A stretch of DNA of 64,000 nt from Streptomyces sp. NBC_01707 (GTDB lineage Bacteria; Actinomycetota; Actinomycetes; Streptomycetales; Streptomycetaceae), in assembly GCF_041438805.1 (NCBI RefSeq), contig NZ_CP109190.1, positions 2,914,001 through 2,978,000 of the forward strand, read 5' to 3'. The position numbers and the translations under genes were made by a program. Below, in pieces: positions 17,230 to 24,681 of this stretch. The notes below the pieces were generated by a model that saw only the letters and a program-made list of their open reading frames with translations, made no database searches and was not told the DNA's origin. Numbering within the stretch: position 1 is the first letter of the stretch; each line of letters begins with the position of its first letter.

Positions 17230-18588
17230 TCAGGCGCCCTTCTCAGCAGGCTCCAGAATCGCCACGCACTCCACGTGATGCGTCATCGGGAACAGGTCGA
17301 ACGCGCGCAGCGTCCGCACCTTGTAGCCGCCCTCGCGGAAGTAAGCCAGGTCGCGTGCGAGTGCCGCCGGGTCGCAGGCGACGTAGGCGATGCGGCGGGC
17401 GCCGAGGCCGGAGAGGTGCTTCACCGTCTGCTTGCCCGCGCCCGCGCGCGGCGGGTCGAGGACGATCAGGTCGCACTCGGTGATGCCGGTGCGGGGCAGG
17501 ATCTGTTCGACCTTGCCGTGCTCGATGCGGACCCGGTCGAGGTCCTGGAGGTTGTGGCGGGCGTCCTCGACGGCGCGCTTGCCGGACTCGATACCGAGGA
17601 CCGCGCCCTTCTCACCGATGCGCTGACCGATGGCGCCGGCGAACAGGCCGACGCCGCAGTAGAGGTCGAGGGCGGTGTCGTTCTTGCGGGGCAGGAGGCC
17701 CTGCATGACCGCGCGGACGAGGGTGTTGGCGGCCTGCGGGTGGACCTGCCAGAAGCCGCCCGAGCCGACGCGGTACGTGCGGTCGTCGGCGCGTTCGCGG
17801 ACGAAGCCGCGGCCGTGGACCCGGTGGACGCCGCCGTCGCGTTCGTCGACGCGCAGGACGGAGACGGGCTTGTCGAGCTCGACGAGCGGCAGCCGGGCGC
17901 CGGGCTTCGGCGTGAGGATGACCTGGCGGTCGTTGGAACCGGTGGCGGTGATGGCTTCCACCGAGGCCATGCCGGTCCAGTCGCGCTTCTCGACGCCGAG
18001 TTCCGAGACGCCGGGCGCCGCGATCATGCAGTGCTCGACCGGCTCGACGTCGTGCGAACGGTGCTTGCGCAGGCCGGCGCGGCCGTTCTCGTCGATGGCG
18101 TACTGGACGCGGGTGCGCCAGGCGGGCACCTCGCCCTTCGGGAGCTTGTCGCCCTCGGCCGGCATGACCGTGCCGTCCCAGCCGGCCTCTTCGGGGGTGA
18201 GCCCGGCGAGGCGCTGGAGCTGTTCGGCGATGACCTCGCCCTTGAGCCGACGCTGGGCGCCGGGCTTGGCGTGCTGCCAGTCGCAGCCGCCGCACTTGCC
18301 GGGGCCGGCGTACGGGCAGGGCGCCTCGACGCGGTCCTTGGACGGTTCGATGATCGTGACGGCGTCGGCGCGCAGGAAGCGGGAGTCCTTGTCGCCGTCG
18401 GTGATCCGGGCGATGACCTTCTCGCCGGGAAGCGTGTGCCGTACGAAGAGGACCTGGCCCTCCGAGGTACGGGCGATGCAGTGGCCGCCGTGTGCGACGG
18501 GGCCCACCTCGACCTCGTACTCCTCGCCGATCAGTGAGTCCCCGGTCTGCGAGTCCTCGGCCGGCGACGAGGTGGATTCGTTCTGCAT
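17230..18588 (-). CDS. Class I SAM-dependent RNA (uracil-5-)methyltransferase, TrmA/RumA family
   Basis: A 452-aa protein with an N-terminal TRAM RNA-binding domain (about residues 20-80) and a Cys cluster (Cys91, Cys99, Cys102 in CPYAGPGKCGGCDW) of the type that holds an Fe-S centre in RumA. The SAM-binding motif LDLYCGVGLFAG and LIVLDPPRAG follow, then the catalytic nucleophile Cys405 in VACDPAALARD. It should make 5-methyluridine in rRNA or tRNA. The first Met is placed at 18588 (MQNESTSSPAED); no clear ribosome-binding site precedes it, so the start may shift. It is separated from the upstream K+ transporter gene by a hairpin. Confidence 0.87.
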   Translation of the reverse strand: MQNESTSSPAEDSQTGDSLIGEEYEVEVGPVAHGGHCIARTSEGQVLFVRHTLPGEKVIARITDGDKDSRFLRADAVTIIEPSKDRVEAPCPYAGPGKCGGCDWQHAKPGAQRRLKGEVIAEQLQRLAGLTPEEAGWDGTVMPAEGDKLPKGEVPAWRTRVQYAIDENGRAGLRKHRSHDVEPVEHCMIAAPGVSELGVEKRDWTGMASVEAITATGSNDRQVILTPKPGARLPLVELDKPVSVLRVDERDGGVHRVHGRGFVRERADDRTYRVGSGGFWQVHPQAANTLVRAVMQGLLPRKNDTALDLYCGVGLFAGAIGQRIGEKGAVLGIESGKRAVEDARHNLQDLDRVRIEHGKVEQILPRTGITECDLIVLDPPRAGAGKQTVKHLSGLGARRIAYVACDPAALARDLAYFREGGYKVRTLRAFDLFPMTHHVECVAILEPAEKGA

Positions 18589-18618
18589 GAGGGGGTGGCT
18601 CCAGAGATCAAAGGAAAA

Positions 18619-18663
18619 CGGCCGGACAACAACCCACAAGTCTACGTGGGTGGTGTCCGGCCG
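18619..18663 (-). terminator. Long hairpin terminator after the KimA-like gene
   Basis: Arms of 18-19 bases (CGGCCGGACAACAACCCAC and GTGGGTGGTGTCCGGCCG, one mismatch/bulge) around an 8-nt loop. It lies 25 bp past the stop of the transporter gene on the minus strand and just upstream of the RNA methyltransferase start. Confidence 0.7.
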
Positions 18664-18687
18664 CTTACCACTTGCGGGCGCGGAGAG

Positions 18688-20736
18688 TCAGCTCTTGCTG
18701 CTGGGCTCCTTGGCCCGGCGCTCCACGGGACCCCGCCGGACCGAGCCGGGAGCGTTCCATTCGGCACGCTTCCTGGCGCGCTTCTTCGCGGCCTCGGAGG
18801 ACTCCAGCTGGTACGGGACCGAGGTCACCATCACACCCGGGGTGAACAGCAGCCGCCCCTTGAGGCGCAGGGCGCTCTGGTTGTGCAGCAGATGCTCGTA
18901 CCAGTGCCCGACCACGTACTCCGGGATGTAGACACTGACCACGTCGCGCGGGCTCTCCCGGCGCAGGCCCTTCACGTAGTCGATGACCGGCCGGGTCACC
19001 TCGCGGTACGGGGAGTCGAGGATCTTCAGCGGGATGTTGATACCGCGCCGCTCCCAGTCCGCCTTGAGCGCCTTGGTATCGGCCGGGTCGACGCTGATGG
19101 ACAGCGCCTCCAGATGGTCGGAGCGGATCAGCTTGGCGTACGCCAGTGCGCGCAGCGTGGGCCGGTGCAGCTTGGAGACCAGAACGATCGAGTGGACCCG
19201 GGAGGGCTTCATGCTGTCGTCGGACGGGGCCTCGTCGGCGGAGATCTCCTCGGCGACGCGGTCGTAGTGCTTTCGGATCGCCGTCATCGTCCCGTAGAAG
19301 ATCACCATGCCGAGCAGCGCCACCCAGGCGCCGTGGGTGAACTTGGTGGCGAGTACGACGACGAGCACCAGGCCGGTGAAGAACGCGCCGAAGGTGTTGA
19401 TCGCGCGGGAGCGGATCATGTGGCGGCGCTTGGCCGGGTCCTTCTCGGTCCGCAGATGACGGTTCCAGTGCCGGACCATGCCGGTCTGGCTGAGGGTGAA
19501 GGAGACGAACACGCCGACGATGTACAGCTGGATCAGCCGGGTCGAGTCGGCGCCGTAGATCCAGGTGAGCAGGATGGCCGCGCCGGCCAGCAGCACGATG
19601 CCGTTGGAGAAGGCGAGCCGGTCGCCGCGGGTGTGCAGCTGGCGGGGCAGGTACCGGTCCTGGGCGAGGATCGAGCCGAGCAGCGGGAAGCCGTTGTACG
19701 CGGTGTTGGCGGCCAGGAAGAGCACGAGTGCGGTGGCCGCGGCGAGGATGATGAAGAGGAACGAGCCGTCGCCGAAGACGGCGGCCGCCACCTGGGAGAT
19801 CACCGGGTCCTGGACGAAGCTCGAACCGACGGCGGCGCCGTTGTGGATCAGGTCCTTGGCCGGGTTCTCCGCCATCTTCACATCGGTGGCCATGGCCAGG
19901 CCGATGATGCCGCAGAACATCGTGACGGCGAGCAGACCCATCATCGCGAGCGTGGTCGCGGCGTTCTTGCTCTTCGGCTTGCGGAAGGCCGGCACGCCGT
20001 TGCTGATCGCCTCGACGCCGGTCAGCGCCGCACAGCCGGAGGAGAAGGCCCGCAGCAGCAGGAAGACGAGGGCGAAGCCGGCGAGGCCCTGGTGCTCGGG
20101 CTTGATCTCGAAGTCCGACGTCGGGGCTTGCATCGTGTCGCCGAGGACGAGACCGCGGAACGCGCCCCAGACGATCATGACGAAGACGCCGGCCACGAAG
20201 AGATAGGTGGGGATGGCGAAGAGCTTGCCGGACTCCTTGACGCCCCGCAGGTTCATCAGGGTCAGCAGCACGATGGCCGTGATCGCGCAGAGCGTCTTGT
20301 GCTCGACGACGAACGGGACCGCGGAGCCGAGGTTCTCCACGCCGGAGGCGATCGACACGGCGACGGTCAGGACGTAGTCCACCAGCAGGGCGCTGGCGAC
20401 GGTCAGACCGGCCTTGGGGCCGAGGTTGGTGGTGGCGACCTCGTAGTCGCCGCCGCCGCTCGGGTAGGCGTGCACGTTCTGCCGGTACGAGGCGACGACC
20501 GTGAACATCAGGACCACGACAGCGGCCGCGATCCACGGGCTGAAGTGGTAGGCCGACACGCCCGCGATGGACAGCACGAGGAGGACTTCTCCTGGTGCGT
20601 ACGCCACCGAGGACAGCGGGTCGGATGCGAAGACGGGGAGGGCGATGCGTTTGGGGAGGAGCGTTTCCCCCAGCTTGTCGCTGCGCAAGGCCCGGCCGAT
20701 CAGGATCCGTTTGGGCACGTCGGTCAGTTTGGACAC
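18688..20736 (-). CDS. APC-superfamily permease, KimA (YdaO)-like potassium importer
   Basis: A 682-aa membrane protein with about 12 hydrophobic segments and a C-terminal cytoplasmic domain. Conserved stretches DPLSSVAYAPGE, SYRQNVHAYPSGGGDYEVA, NLGPKAG and LLVDYVLTVAVSIASG match the KUP/KimA branch (Bacillus subtilis YdaO/KimA, a high-affinity K+ symporter) rather than true amino-acid permeases. Two RCK-type K+ channel regulators are encoded divergently next door, which supports a potassium role. The GTG at 20736 (SKLTDVPKRIL) is taken as the start because the upstream in-frame extension is basic and unlike the family. K+ specificity is inferred from family and context. Confidence 0.78.
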   Translation of the reverse strand: MSKLTDVPKRILIGRALRSDKLGETLLPKRIALPVFASDPLSSVAYAPGEVLLVLSIAGVSAYHFSPWIAAAVVVLMFTVVASYRQNVHAYPSGGGDYEVATTNLGPKAGLTVASALLVDYVLTVAVSIASGVENLGSAVPFVVEHKTLCAITAIVLLTLMNLRGVKESGKLFAIPTYLFVAGVFVMIVWGAFRGLVLGDTMQAPTSDFEIKPEHQGLAGFALVFLLLRAFSSGCAALTGVEAISNGVPAFRKPKSKNAATTLAMMGLLAVTMFCGIIGLAMATDVKMAENPAKDLIHNGAAVGSSFVQDPVISQVAAAVFGDGSFLFIILAAATALVLFLAANTAYNGFPLLGSILAQDRYLPRQLHTRGDRLAFSNGIVLLAGAAILLTWIYGADSTRLIQLYIVGVFVSFTLSQTGMVRHWNRHLRTEKDPAKRRHMIRSRAINTFGAFFTGLVLVVVLATKFTHGAWVALLGMVIFYGTMTAIRKHYDRVAEEISADEAPSDDSMKPSRVHSIVLVSKLHRPTLRALAYAKLIRSDHLEALSISVDPADTKALKADWERRGINIPLKILDSPYREVTRPVIDYVKGLRRESPRDVVSVYIPEYVVGHWYEHLLHNQSALRLKGRLLFTPGVMVTSVPYQLESSEAAKKRARKRAEWNAPGSVRRGPVERRAKEPSSKS

Positions 20737-21164
20737 GCTGAGGATCGTAAGGGTTCCGTATGGAGGCCGCCGACGCACCACCCCTGCGGTCCTGCAATCT
20801 CCTGCACTCAGCCGAAATCGGCACGGAATCCTTAACGGAATCCTTGCACTCCCCCCTTATGGCATGAGCGCGCTGTAATCGTTCCGTTCCGGTCGGCCAC
20901 GAGGACAGGCTTGGCGGACGGTGGCGTTCCAGTGGATCTCCGCTCCCGCCATTCCGTCACCCGTTCCTCTTTACCGCGCCTTTGCAGCTACGGCCGTGGC
21001 GAAAGCACACTCGAATGAGGCAACGCATCGGTGGCCGCATAAGCTCATCCCGGGCAACGCCGAAAAACGTTGCCCCGTTGTTTGCCCGGCAAGCCGAGGA
21101 AAGAGTGTGAGCAGGGTGTTTTCGCAGGTCAGCCGGACGACCAGGACTGCGAGGTAGGCGCAAG
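20737..21164. promoter_or_regulatory. Divergent regulatory region of the K+ transporter and TrkA genes
   Basis: This 428-bp gap separates the KimA-like gene from the two TrkA genes. It carries no gene that I can support. It must hold both promoters. The notable element is an 11-bp tandem direct repeat (separate entry). I looked for the GGGGTGAATC and CCGAACCCG blocks of a ydaO riboswitch in both directions and did not find them. Confidence 0.55.
20823..20845. repeat. Tandem 11-bp direct repeat in the K+ gene promoter region
   Basis: ACGGAATCCTT occurs twice in perfect copies with one intervening A, a 12-bp period. It lies about 90 bp upstream of the KimA-like start on the minus strand, where a transcription factor binding on one face of the helix would be expected. 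An operator role is inference. Confidence 0.5.
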
Positions 21165-21833
21165 GTGCACATCGTCATCATGGGCTGCGGGCGAGTAGGA
21201 GCCGCTCTCGCGCAGACCCTGGAGCAGCAGGGGCACACGGTCGCCGTGATCGACCAGGACCCCACGGCGTTCCGCCGTCTCGGGTCGGGGTTCGGTGGTC
21301 GGCGCGTCACCGGTGTCGGCTTCGACCAGGACACCCTCCGTGAGGCGGGTATCGAGGAGGCCGGCGCGTTCGCCGCGGTGAGCAGCGGCGACAACTCGAA
21401 CATCATCGCCGCCCGGGTGGCCCGCGAGATGTTCGGCATCGAGAACGTCGCGGCGCGGATCTACGACCCGCGACGCGCCGAGGTCTACCAGCGCCTCGGC
21501 ATCCCCACGGTCGCCACCGTGCGCTGGACGGCGGACCAGATGCTGCGGCGGCTGCTGCCCTCGGGCGCCGAGCCGCTGTGGCGCGACCCGAGCGGCGGTG
21601 TTCAGCTCGCCGAGGTGCACACCACCCCCTCCTGGATCGGGCACAAGATCAGCACGCTGCAGGAGGAGACGGGCGTCCGCGTGGCGTTCCTCACCCGATT
21701 GGGCGAAGCCATTCTGCCGTCGTCGCAGACGGTGCTGCAGGAGGGCGATCTGGTCCACGTGATGATGCGCACGGACGAGATCGCGAAGGTCGAGGAGGCC
21801 TTCGCCGAGGGTCCTGAGGAGGGCGGTCACTGA
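21165..21833 (+). CDS. TrkA-family potassium uptake regulatory subunit (RCK domain protein), first copy
   Basis: A 222-aa protein with a Rossmann RCK_N domain starting HIVIMGCGRVGAALA (GxGxxG, residues 2-16) and ending its nucleotide site near VIDQDP, followed by an RCK_C (TrkA_C) domain from about residue 140. Such proteins bind NAD(H)/ATP and gate membrane K+ channels or transporters. RCK_C domains of some Gram-positive homologues bind c-di-AMP. The start is GTG. Its TGA shares one base with the ATG of the second copy. The membrane partner is not in the same operon; the KimA-like protein is the nearest transporter. Confidence 0.88.
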   Translation: MHIVIMGCGRVGAALAQTLEQQGHTVAVIDQDPTAFRRLGSGFGGRRVTGVGFDQDTLREAGIEEAGAFAAVSSGDNSNIIAARVAREMFGIENVAARIYDPRRAEVYQRLGIPTVATVRWTADQMLRRLLPSGAEPLWRDPSGGVQLAEVHTTPSWIGHKISTLQEETGVRVAFLTRLGEAILPSSQTVLQEGDLVHVMMRTDEIAKVEEAFAEGPEEGGH

Positions 21834-22510
21834 TGCGTGTCGCGATTGCCGGGGCCGGCGCGGTGGGCCGCTCCATCGCCGGCGAGCTCCTGGAGAACGG
21901 CCACGAGGTGCTCCTCGTGGACAAGGCACCGACCGCCATTTCGGTGGAGCGGGTGCCCATGGCCGAGTGGCTGCTCGCGGATGCCTGCGAGATCACCTCG
22001 CTGGACGAGGCGGCGCTCCAGCGCTGCAACGTCGTGATCGCCGCGACCGGCGACGACAAGGTGAACCTGGTCGTCTCGCTGCTCGCGAAGACCGAGTACG
22101 GCGTACCGCGGGTCGTCGCCCGGGTCAACAATCCGAAGAACGAGTGGCTCTTCAACGAGTCCTGGGGTGTCGATGTCGCGGTGTCCACGCCGCGTCTGAT
22201 GTCCGCCCTGGTCGAGGAGGCGGTGAGCGTCGGCGATCTGGTCCGGCTGCTGCGCTTCAGCCACGGCGACGCCAACCTGGTCGAACTGACGCTGCCCCCG
22301 GAGTCGGCCCTGGCCGGTACCCAGGTCGGCGATGTGGCGTGGCCCGAGGACACCTCTCTGGTCACCATCATCCGCGGTACGCGGGTGCTGACCCCGGGCT
22401 CGGAGGAGACGCTGGAGGCCGGTGACGAGCTGCTGTTCGTGGCCGCCCAGGCGCGCGAGGAGCAGCTGGAGGACCTGCTGTCGGTGCGTCGCGAGGTCGC
22501 CGACGACTGA
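21833..22510 (+). CDS. TrkA-family potassium uptake regulatory subunit (RCK domain protein), second copy
   Basis: A 225-aa paralogue of the preceding gene with the GxGxxG motif VAIAGAGAVGRSIAGE at the N terminus, the acidic nucleotide-binding residue in LLVDKAP, and an RCK_C half from about residue 140 (LVELTLPPESALAG, LVTIIRGTRVL). It is translationally coupled through TGATG. The pair corresponds to the CeoB/CeoC arrangement of actinobacteria, where two half-size TrkA proteins probably assemble into one gating ring. A strong bidirectional hairpin follows. Confidence 0.88.
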   Translation: MRVAIAGAGAVGRSIAGELLENGHEVLLVDKAPTAISVERVPMAEWLLADACEITSLDEAALQRCNVVIAATGDDKVNLVVSLLAKTEYGVPRVVARVNNPKNEWLFNESWGVDVAVSTPRLMSALVEEAVSVGDLVRLLRFSHGDANLVELTLPPESALAGTQVGDVAWPEDTSLVTIIRGTRVLTPGSEETLEAGDELLFVAAQAREEQLEDLLSVRREVADD

Positions 22511-22572
22511 GGACGGCCGGCCGGCTGACCGGCCTCGACTTCGGTACGTCGTCCGCACGGCATCTCGTACGA

Positions 22573-22615
22573 CGAAGGGGCCCGGAACCGTCTGTCACGG
22601 TTCCGGGCCCCTTCG
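22573..22615. terminator. Bidirectional hairpin terminator
   Basis: A perfect 18-bp inverted repeat (CGAAGGGGCCCGGAACCG and its complement) with a 7-nt loop between the convergent trkA and DUF3159 genes. It can serve both. Confidence 0.85.
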
Positions 22616-22654
22616 CTGTCGCCGACGGTCAGGCCTCTTCGATGTCGCTGCCGG

Positions 22655-23404
22655 TCAGGCCTCGGTGTTACGGGCCGCGGCGGCTTGCTCCTTGCGGGCC
22701 TTCTCGGCCTGCTCCTCCGCCTCCATCTCGGCGAAGACGTCGATGGGCGGCGGCGCCTTGGCGAGGAAGACCCAGGTCAGGTACACCGCGAGCAGGAACG
22801 GCGGGATCTTCAGGGCGACCAGCACCCAGCCGAGCTGGGCGGTGTCGGCCCACCAGTAGAGCGGGAAGAGGATCGCGCACTTGGCGAGCAGTATCAGCCC
22901 CCAGGCCCAACTGGCCTTGGCATACGCCTTCTTGCGGCCGGGATTCCGGGTACGCCAGGAGAGGTTCTCCTTGAAGACCGGCCCGAGGATCAGCCCTATC
23001 AGCGGCACCCCGGCGATCGTCGTGACGATGTAGGCGAGGGCCAGGCCCAGCGTGTAAATCATGCCGGGCAGGTAGAAGTCCTTGGCGTTGCCCGTCATCA
23101 TCGCGAAGACCACACCGAAGGCGACGCCGAAGACCCCGCTGAAGGCGTGCTTGACGGTGTCCTTGCGGATCAGCCGTACGGCGACGAGGACCAGGGACAC
23201 AGCCACGGCCGCGATGGCGGAGGTGTGCAGGTCCTTGTTGATGGTGAAGATCGTGACGAAGAGCAGCCCGGGCAGGACTGTCTCCACCATCCCGCGGATA
23301 CCGCCGAAGGCCTCGAAGAGTGCGGCTTCGGTGACCGCCTTCGCGTCGGCCTCCTGCTGGTCGGTGCGGTCCGTATCGGGTGTCGGCTTGTCGAGAGACG
23401 TCAC
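22655..23404 (-). CDS. DUF3159 family membrane protein
   Basis: A 249-aa protein with five or six transmembrane segments (for example GLLFVTIFTI, AAVAVSLVLVAVRLI, GVFGVAFGVVFAM and LYWWADTAQLGWVLVALKI) and the NPGRKKAYAKA loop. The C-terminal tail is charged and Glu/Ala-rich. It belongs to an actinobacterial family of unknown function and no enzymatic residues stand out. The start is GTG, 3 nt after the stop of the OB-fold gene, so the two are co-transcribed. That pairing hints at a link to nucleic-acid or envelope processes that I cannot define. Confidence 0.78.
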   Translation of the reverse strand: MTSLDKPTPDTDRTDQQEADAKAVTEAALFEAFGGIRGMVETVLPGLLFVTIFTINKDLHTSAIAAVAVSLVLVAVRLIRKDTVKHAFSGVFGVAFGVVFAMMTGNAKDFYLPGMIYTLGLALAYIVTTIAGVPLIGLILGPVFKENLSWRTRNPGRKKAYAKASWAWGLILLAKCAILFPLYWWADTAQLGWVLVALKIPPFLLAVYLTWVFLAKAPPPIDVFAEMEAEEQAEKARKEQAAAARNTEA

Positions 23405-23407
23405 CGG

Positions 23408-23815
23408 CTACTCCTTGCCGAGCGGTCGGAGTTCGTATTTGGGGTTGAACAGCACCCGGCGCCCGTGGCTCATGGCGATCCGGCCGGAGGCGATGAGCTT
23501 ACGGCCCGGCTCTATGCCCACGATGGAACGCCGGCCCAGCCAGACCACGTCCAGCGGGGCGGTGCCGTCGAAGAGCTCCGCTTCCAGGGCGGGCACTCCG
23601 GCGCGCGGCCGCAGGGTGACGGTCCGCAAGGTACCAGTCACCTTGACGATCTGGCGGTCGTTGCATTCGGAGATCCGCGTGCATCCCGATGCCTGCGAGT
23701 CCTCCTGCAGCTCCTCCGATTCCAGGTCTTGCTGGGAGCTGGACAGCCGGTCGAGCATCCGACGGAAGCGGCCGGACGGCCGCTCCGCCTTCTCGGAACG
23801 AGGGACAGCACTCAT
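23408..23815 (-). CDS. OB-fold nucleic-acid-binding domain protein
   Basis: A 135-aa protein. Residues about 45-125 show an OB-fold pattern (QIVKVTGTLRTVTLRP, ALEAELFDGTAPLDVVWLGR, GRKLIASGRIAMS, RVLFNPKYEL), as in the anticodon-binding/SSB-like tRNA_anti family. The N-terminal 45 residues are charged and probably flexible. The ATG at 23815 is chosen over upstream in-frame codons because homologous actinobacterial proteins start MSAVPRSEK-like. It lies upstream of the DUF3159 gene with 3 nt between them. The exact ligand is unknown. Confidence 0.75.
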   Translation of the reverse strand: MSAVPRSEKAERPSGRFRRMLDRLSSSQQDLESEELQEDSQASGCTRISECNDRQIVKVTGTLRTVTLRPRAGVPALEAELFDGTAPLDVVWLGRRSIVGIEPGRKLIASGRIAMSHGRRVLFNPKYELRPLGKE

Positions 23816-23924
23816 ACCCGAAGGGTACCGGGCCAGGGTGCTCCGGGCAGGTGTCCGTTCTCTCACCCTGACGGGCGACTCACGACGGAGCGAAGCTGAC
23901 GACCGTCCGCCGCACGCACAGTGC

Positions 23925-24617
23925 TCAGCCGCGTTCGAAGCGGTAACCCATGCCCGGTTCGGTGACGAAGTGCCGGGGGTGCGAGGGGTCGGTCTCCAGC
24001 TTGCGCCGAAGCTGGGCCATGTAGACCCGCAGATAGTTGGTCTCGGTGCCGTACGAAGGCCCCCACACCTCCTGCAGCAGCTGCTTCTGGCTGACCAGTC
24101 GGCCGCTGTTGCGGACCAGCACCTCCAGCAGATGCCACTCGGTCGGGGTGAGCCGCACGTCGCGTCCCTCGCGTTGGACCTTCTTCGCCGCCAGGTCGAC
24201 GGTGAACCCCTCGGTCTCGACCATCACGATGTCGTCGGCGCCGTCCTGGCCGACCGGTTCGGCCCGCCGGACCGAGGCACGCAGCCGGGCCAGCAGCTCG
24301 TCCATGCCGAACGGCTTGGTGACGTAGTCGTCGGCTCCCGCGTCCAGGGCCTCGACCTTCTCGTCGGAGGTGTGGCGGGCGGAGAGCACCAGGATGGGCA
24401 CCCGGGTCCAGCCGCGCAGCCCCCTGATCACCTCCACGCCGTCCATGTCCGGCAGTCCGAGGTCGAGGACGACGACATCGGGGTGACGCGCGGCGGCGAG
24501 CTGGAGTGCCGTCGCGCCGTCGGGCGCCGCGTCCACCTCGTACTTGCGCGCCTTCAGATTGATCACGAGGGCGCGTACGATCTGCGGCTCGTCGTCGACC
24601 ACAAGCACCCGGGTCAT
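23925..24617 (-). CDS. kdpE: KdpE, OmpR-family response regulator for the Kdp operon
   Basis: A 230-aa regulator with a receiver domain (acidic pocket DDE at 8-10, phospho-acceptor Asp52 in LDLGLPDMDG, Lys in DDYVTKPFG) and a winged-helix DNA-binding domain (RLTPTEWHLLEVLVRNSGRL, NYLRVYMAQLRRKLE). LVINLKARKYEV and the YLRVYMAQLRRKLE helix are typical of KdpE. It follows kdpD by 64 nt on the same strand. Under K+ limitation the phosphorylated form should activate the kdp structural operon 8 kb upstream. Confidence 0.92.
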   Translation of the reverse strand: MTRVLVVDDEPQIVRALVINLKARKYEVDAAPDGATALQLAAARHPDVVVLDLGLPDMDGVEVIRGLRGWTRVPILVLSARHTSDEKVEALDAGADDYVTKPFGMDELLARLRASVRRAEPVGQDGADDIVMVETEGFTVDLAAKKVQREGRDVRLTPTEWHLLEVLVRNSGRLVSQKQLLQEVWGPSYGTETNYLRVYMAQLRRKLETDPSHPRHFVTEPGMGYRFERG

Positions 24618-24681
24618 CGGGAACCTGCCTTTCTGCTGTACGGAATTGCTGCGGGGAGCACTACGGGTATCACCGCCGCGA

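Noticed and set aside
18595..20835. Very long open frame (over 700 codons) antisense to the KimA-like gene
   Set aside because: Product is Arg/Gly/Asp-rich with no fold or motif; it mirrors the G+C-biased codon use of the real gene on the other strand. Similar shadows oppose parC (61446-63866) and the KS genes.
20737..21164. Possible ydaO riboswitch before the KimA-like gene, as in Bacillus
   Set aside because: None of the conserved blocks (GGGGTGAATC, CCGAACCCG) occurs on either strand. The same is true upstream of the kdp operon.
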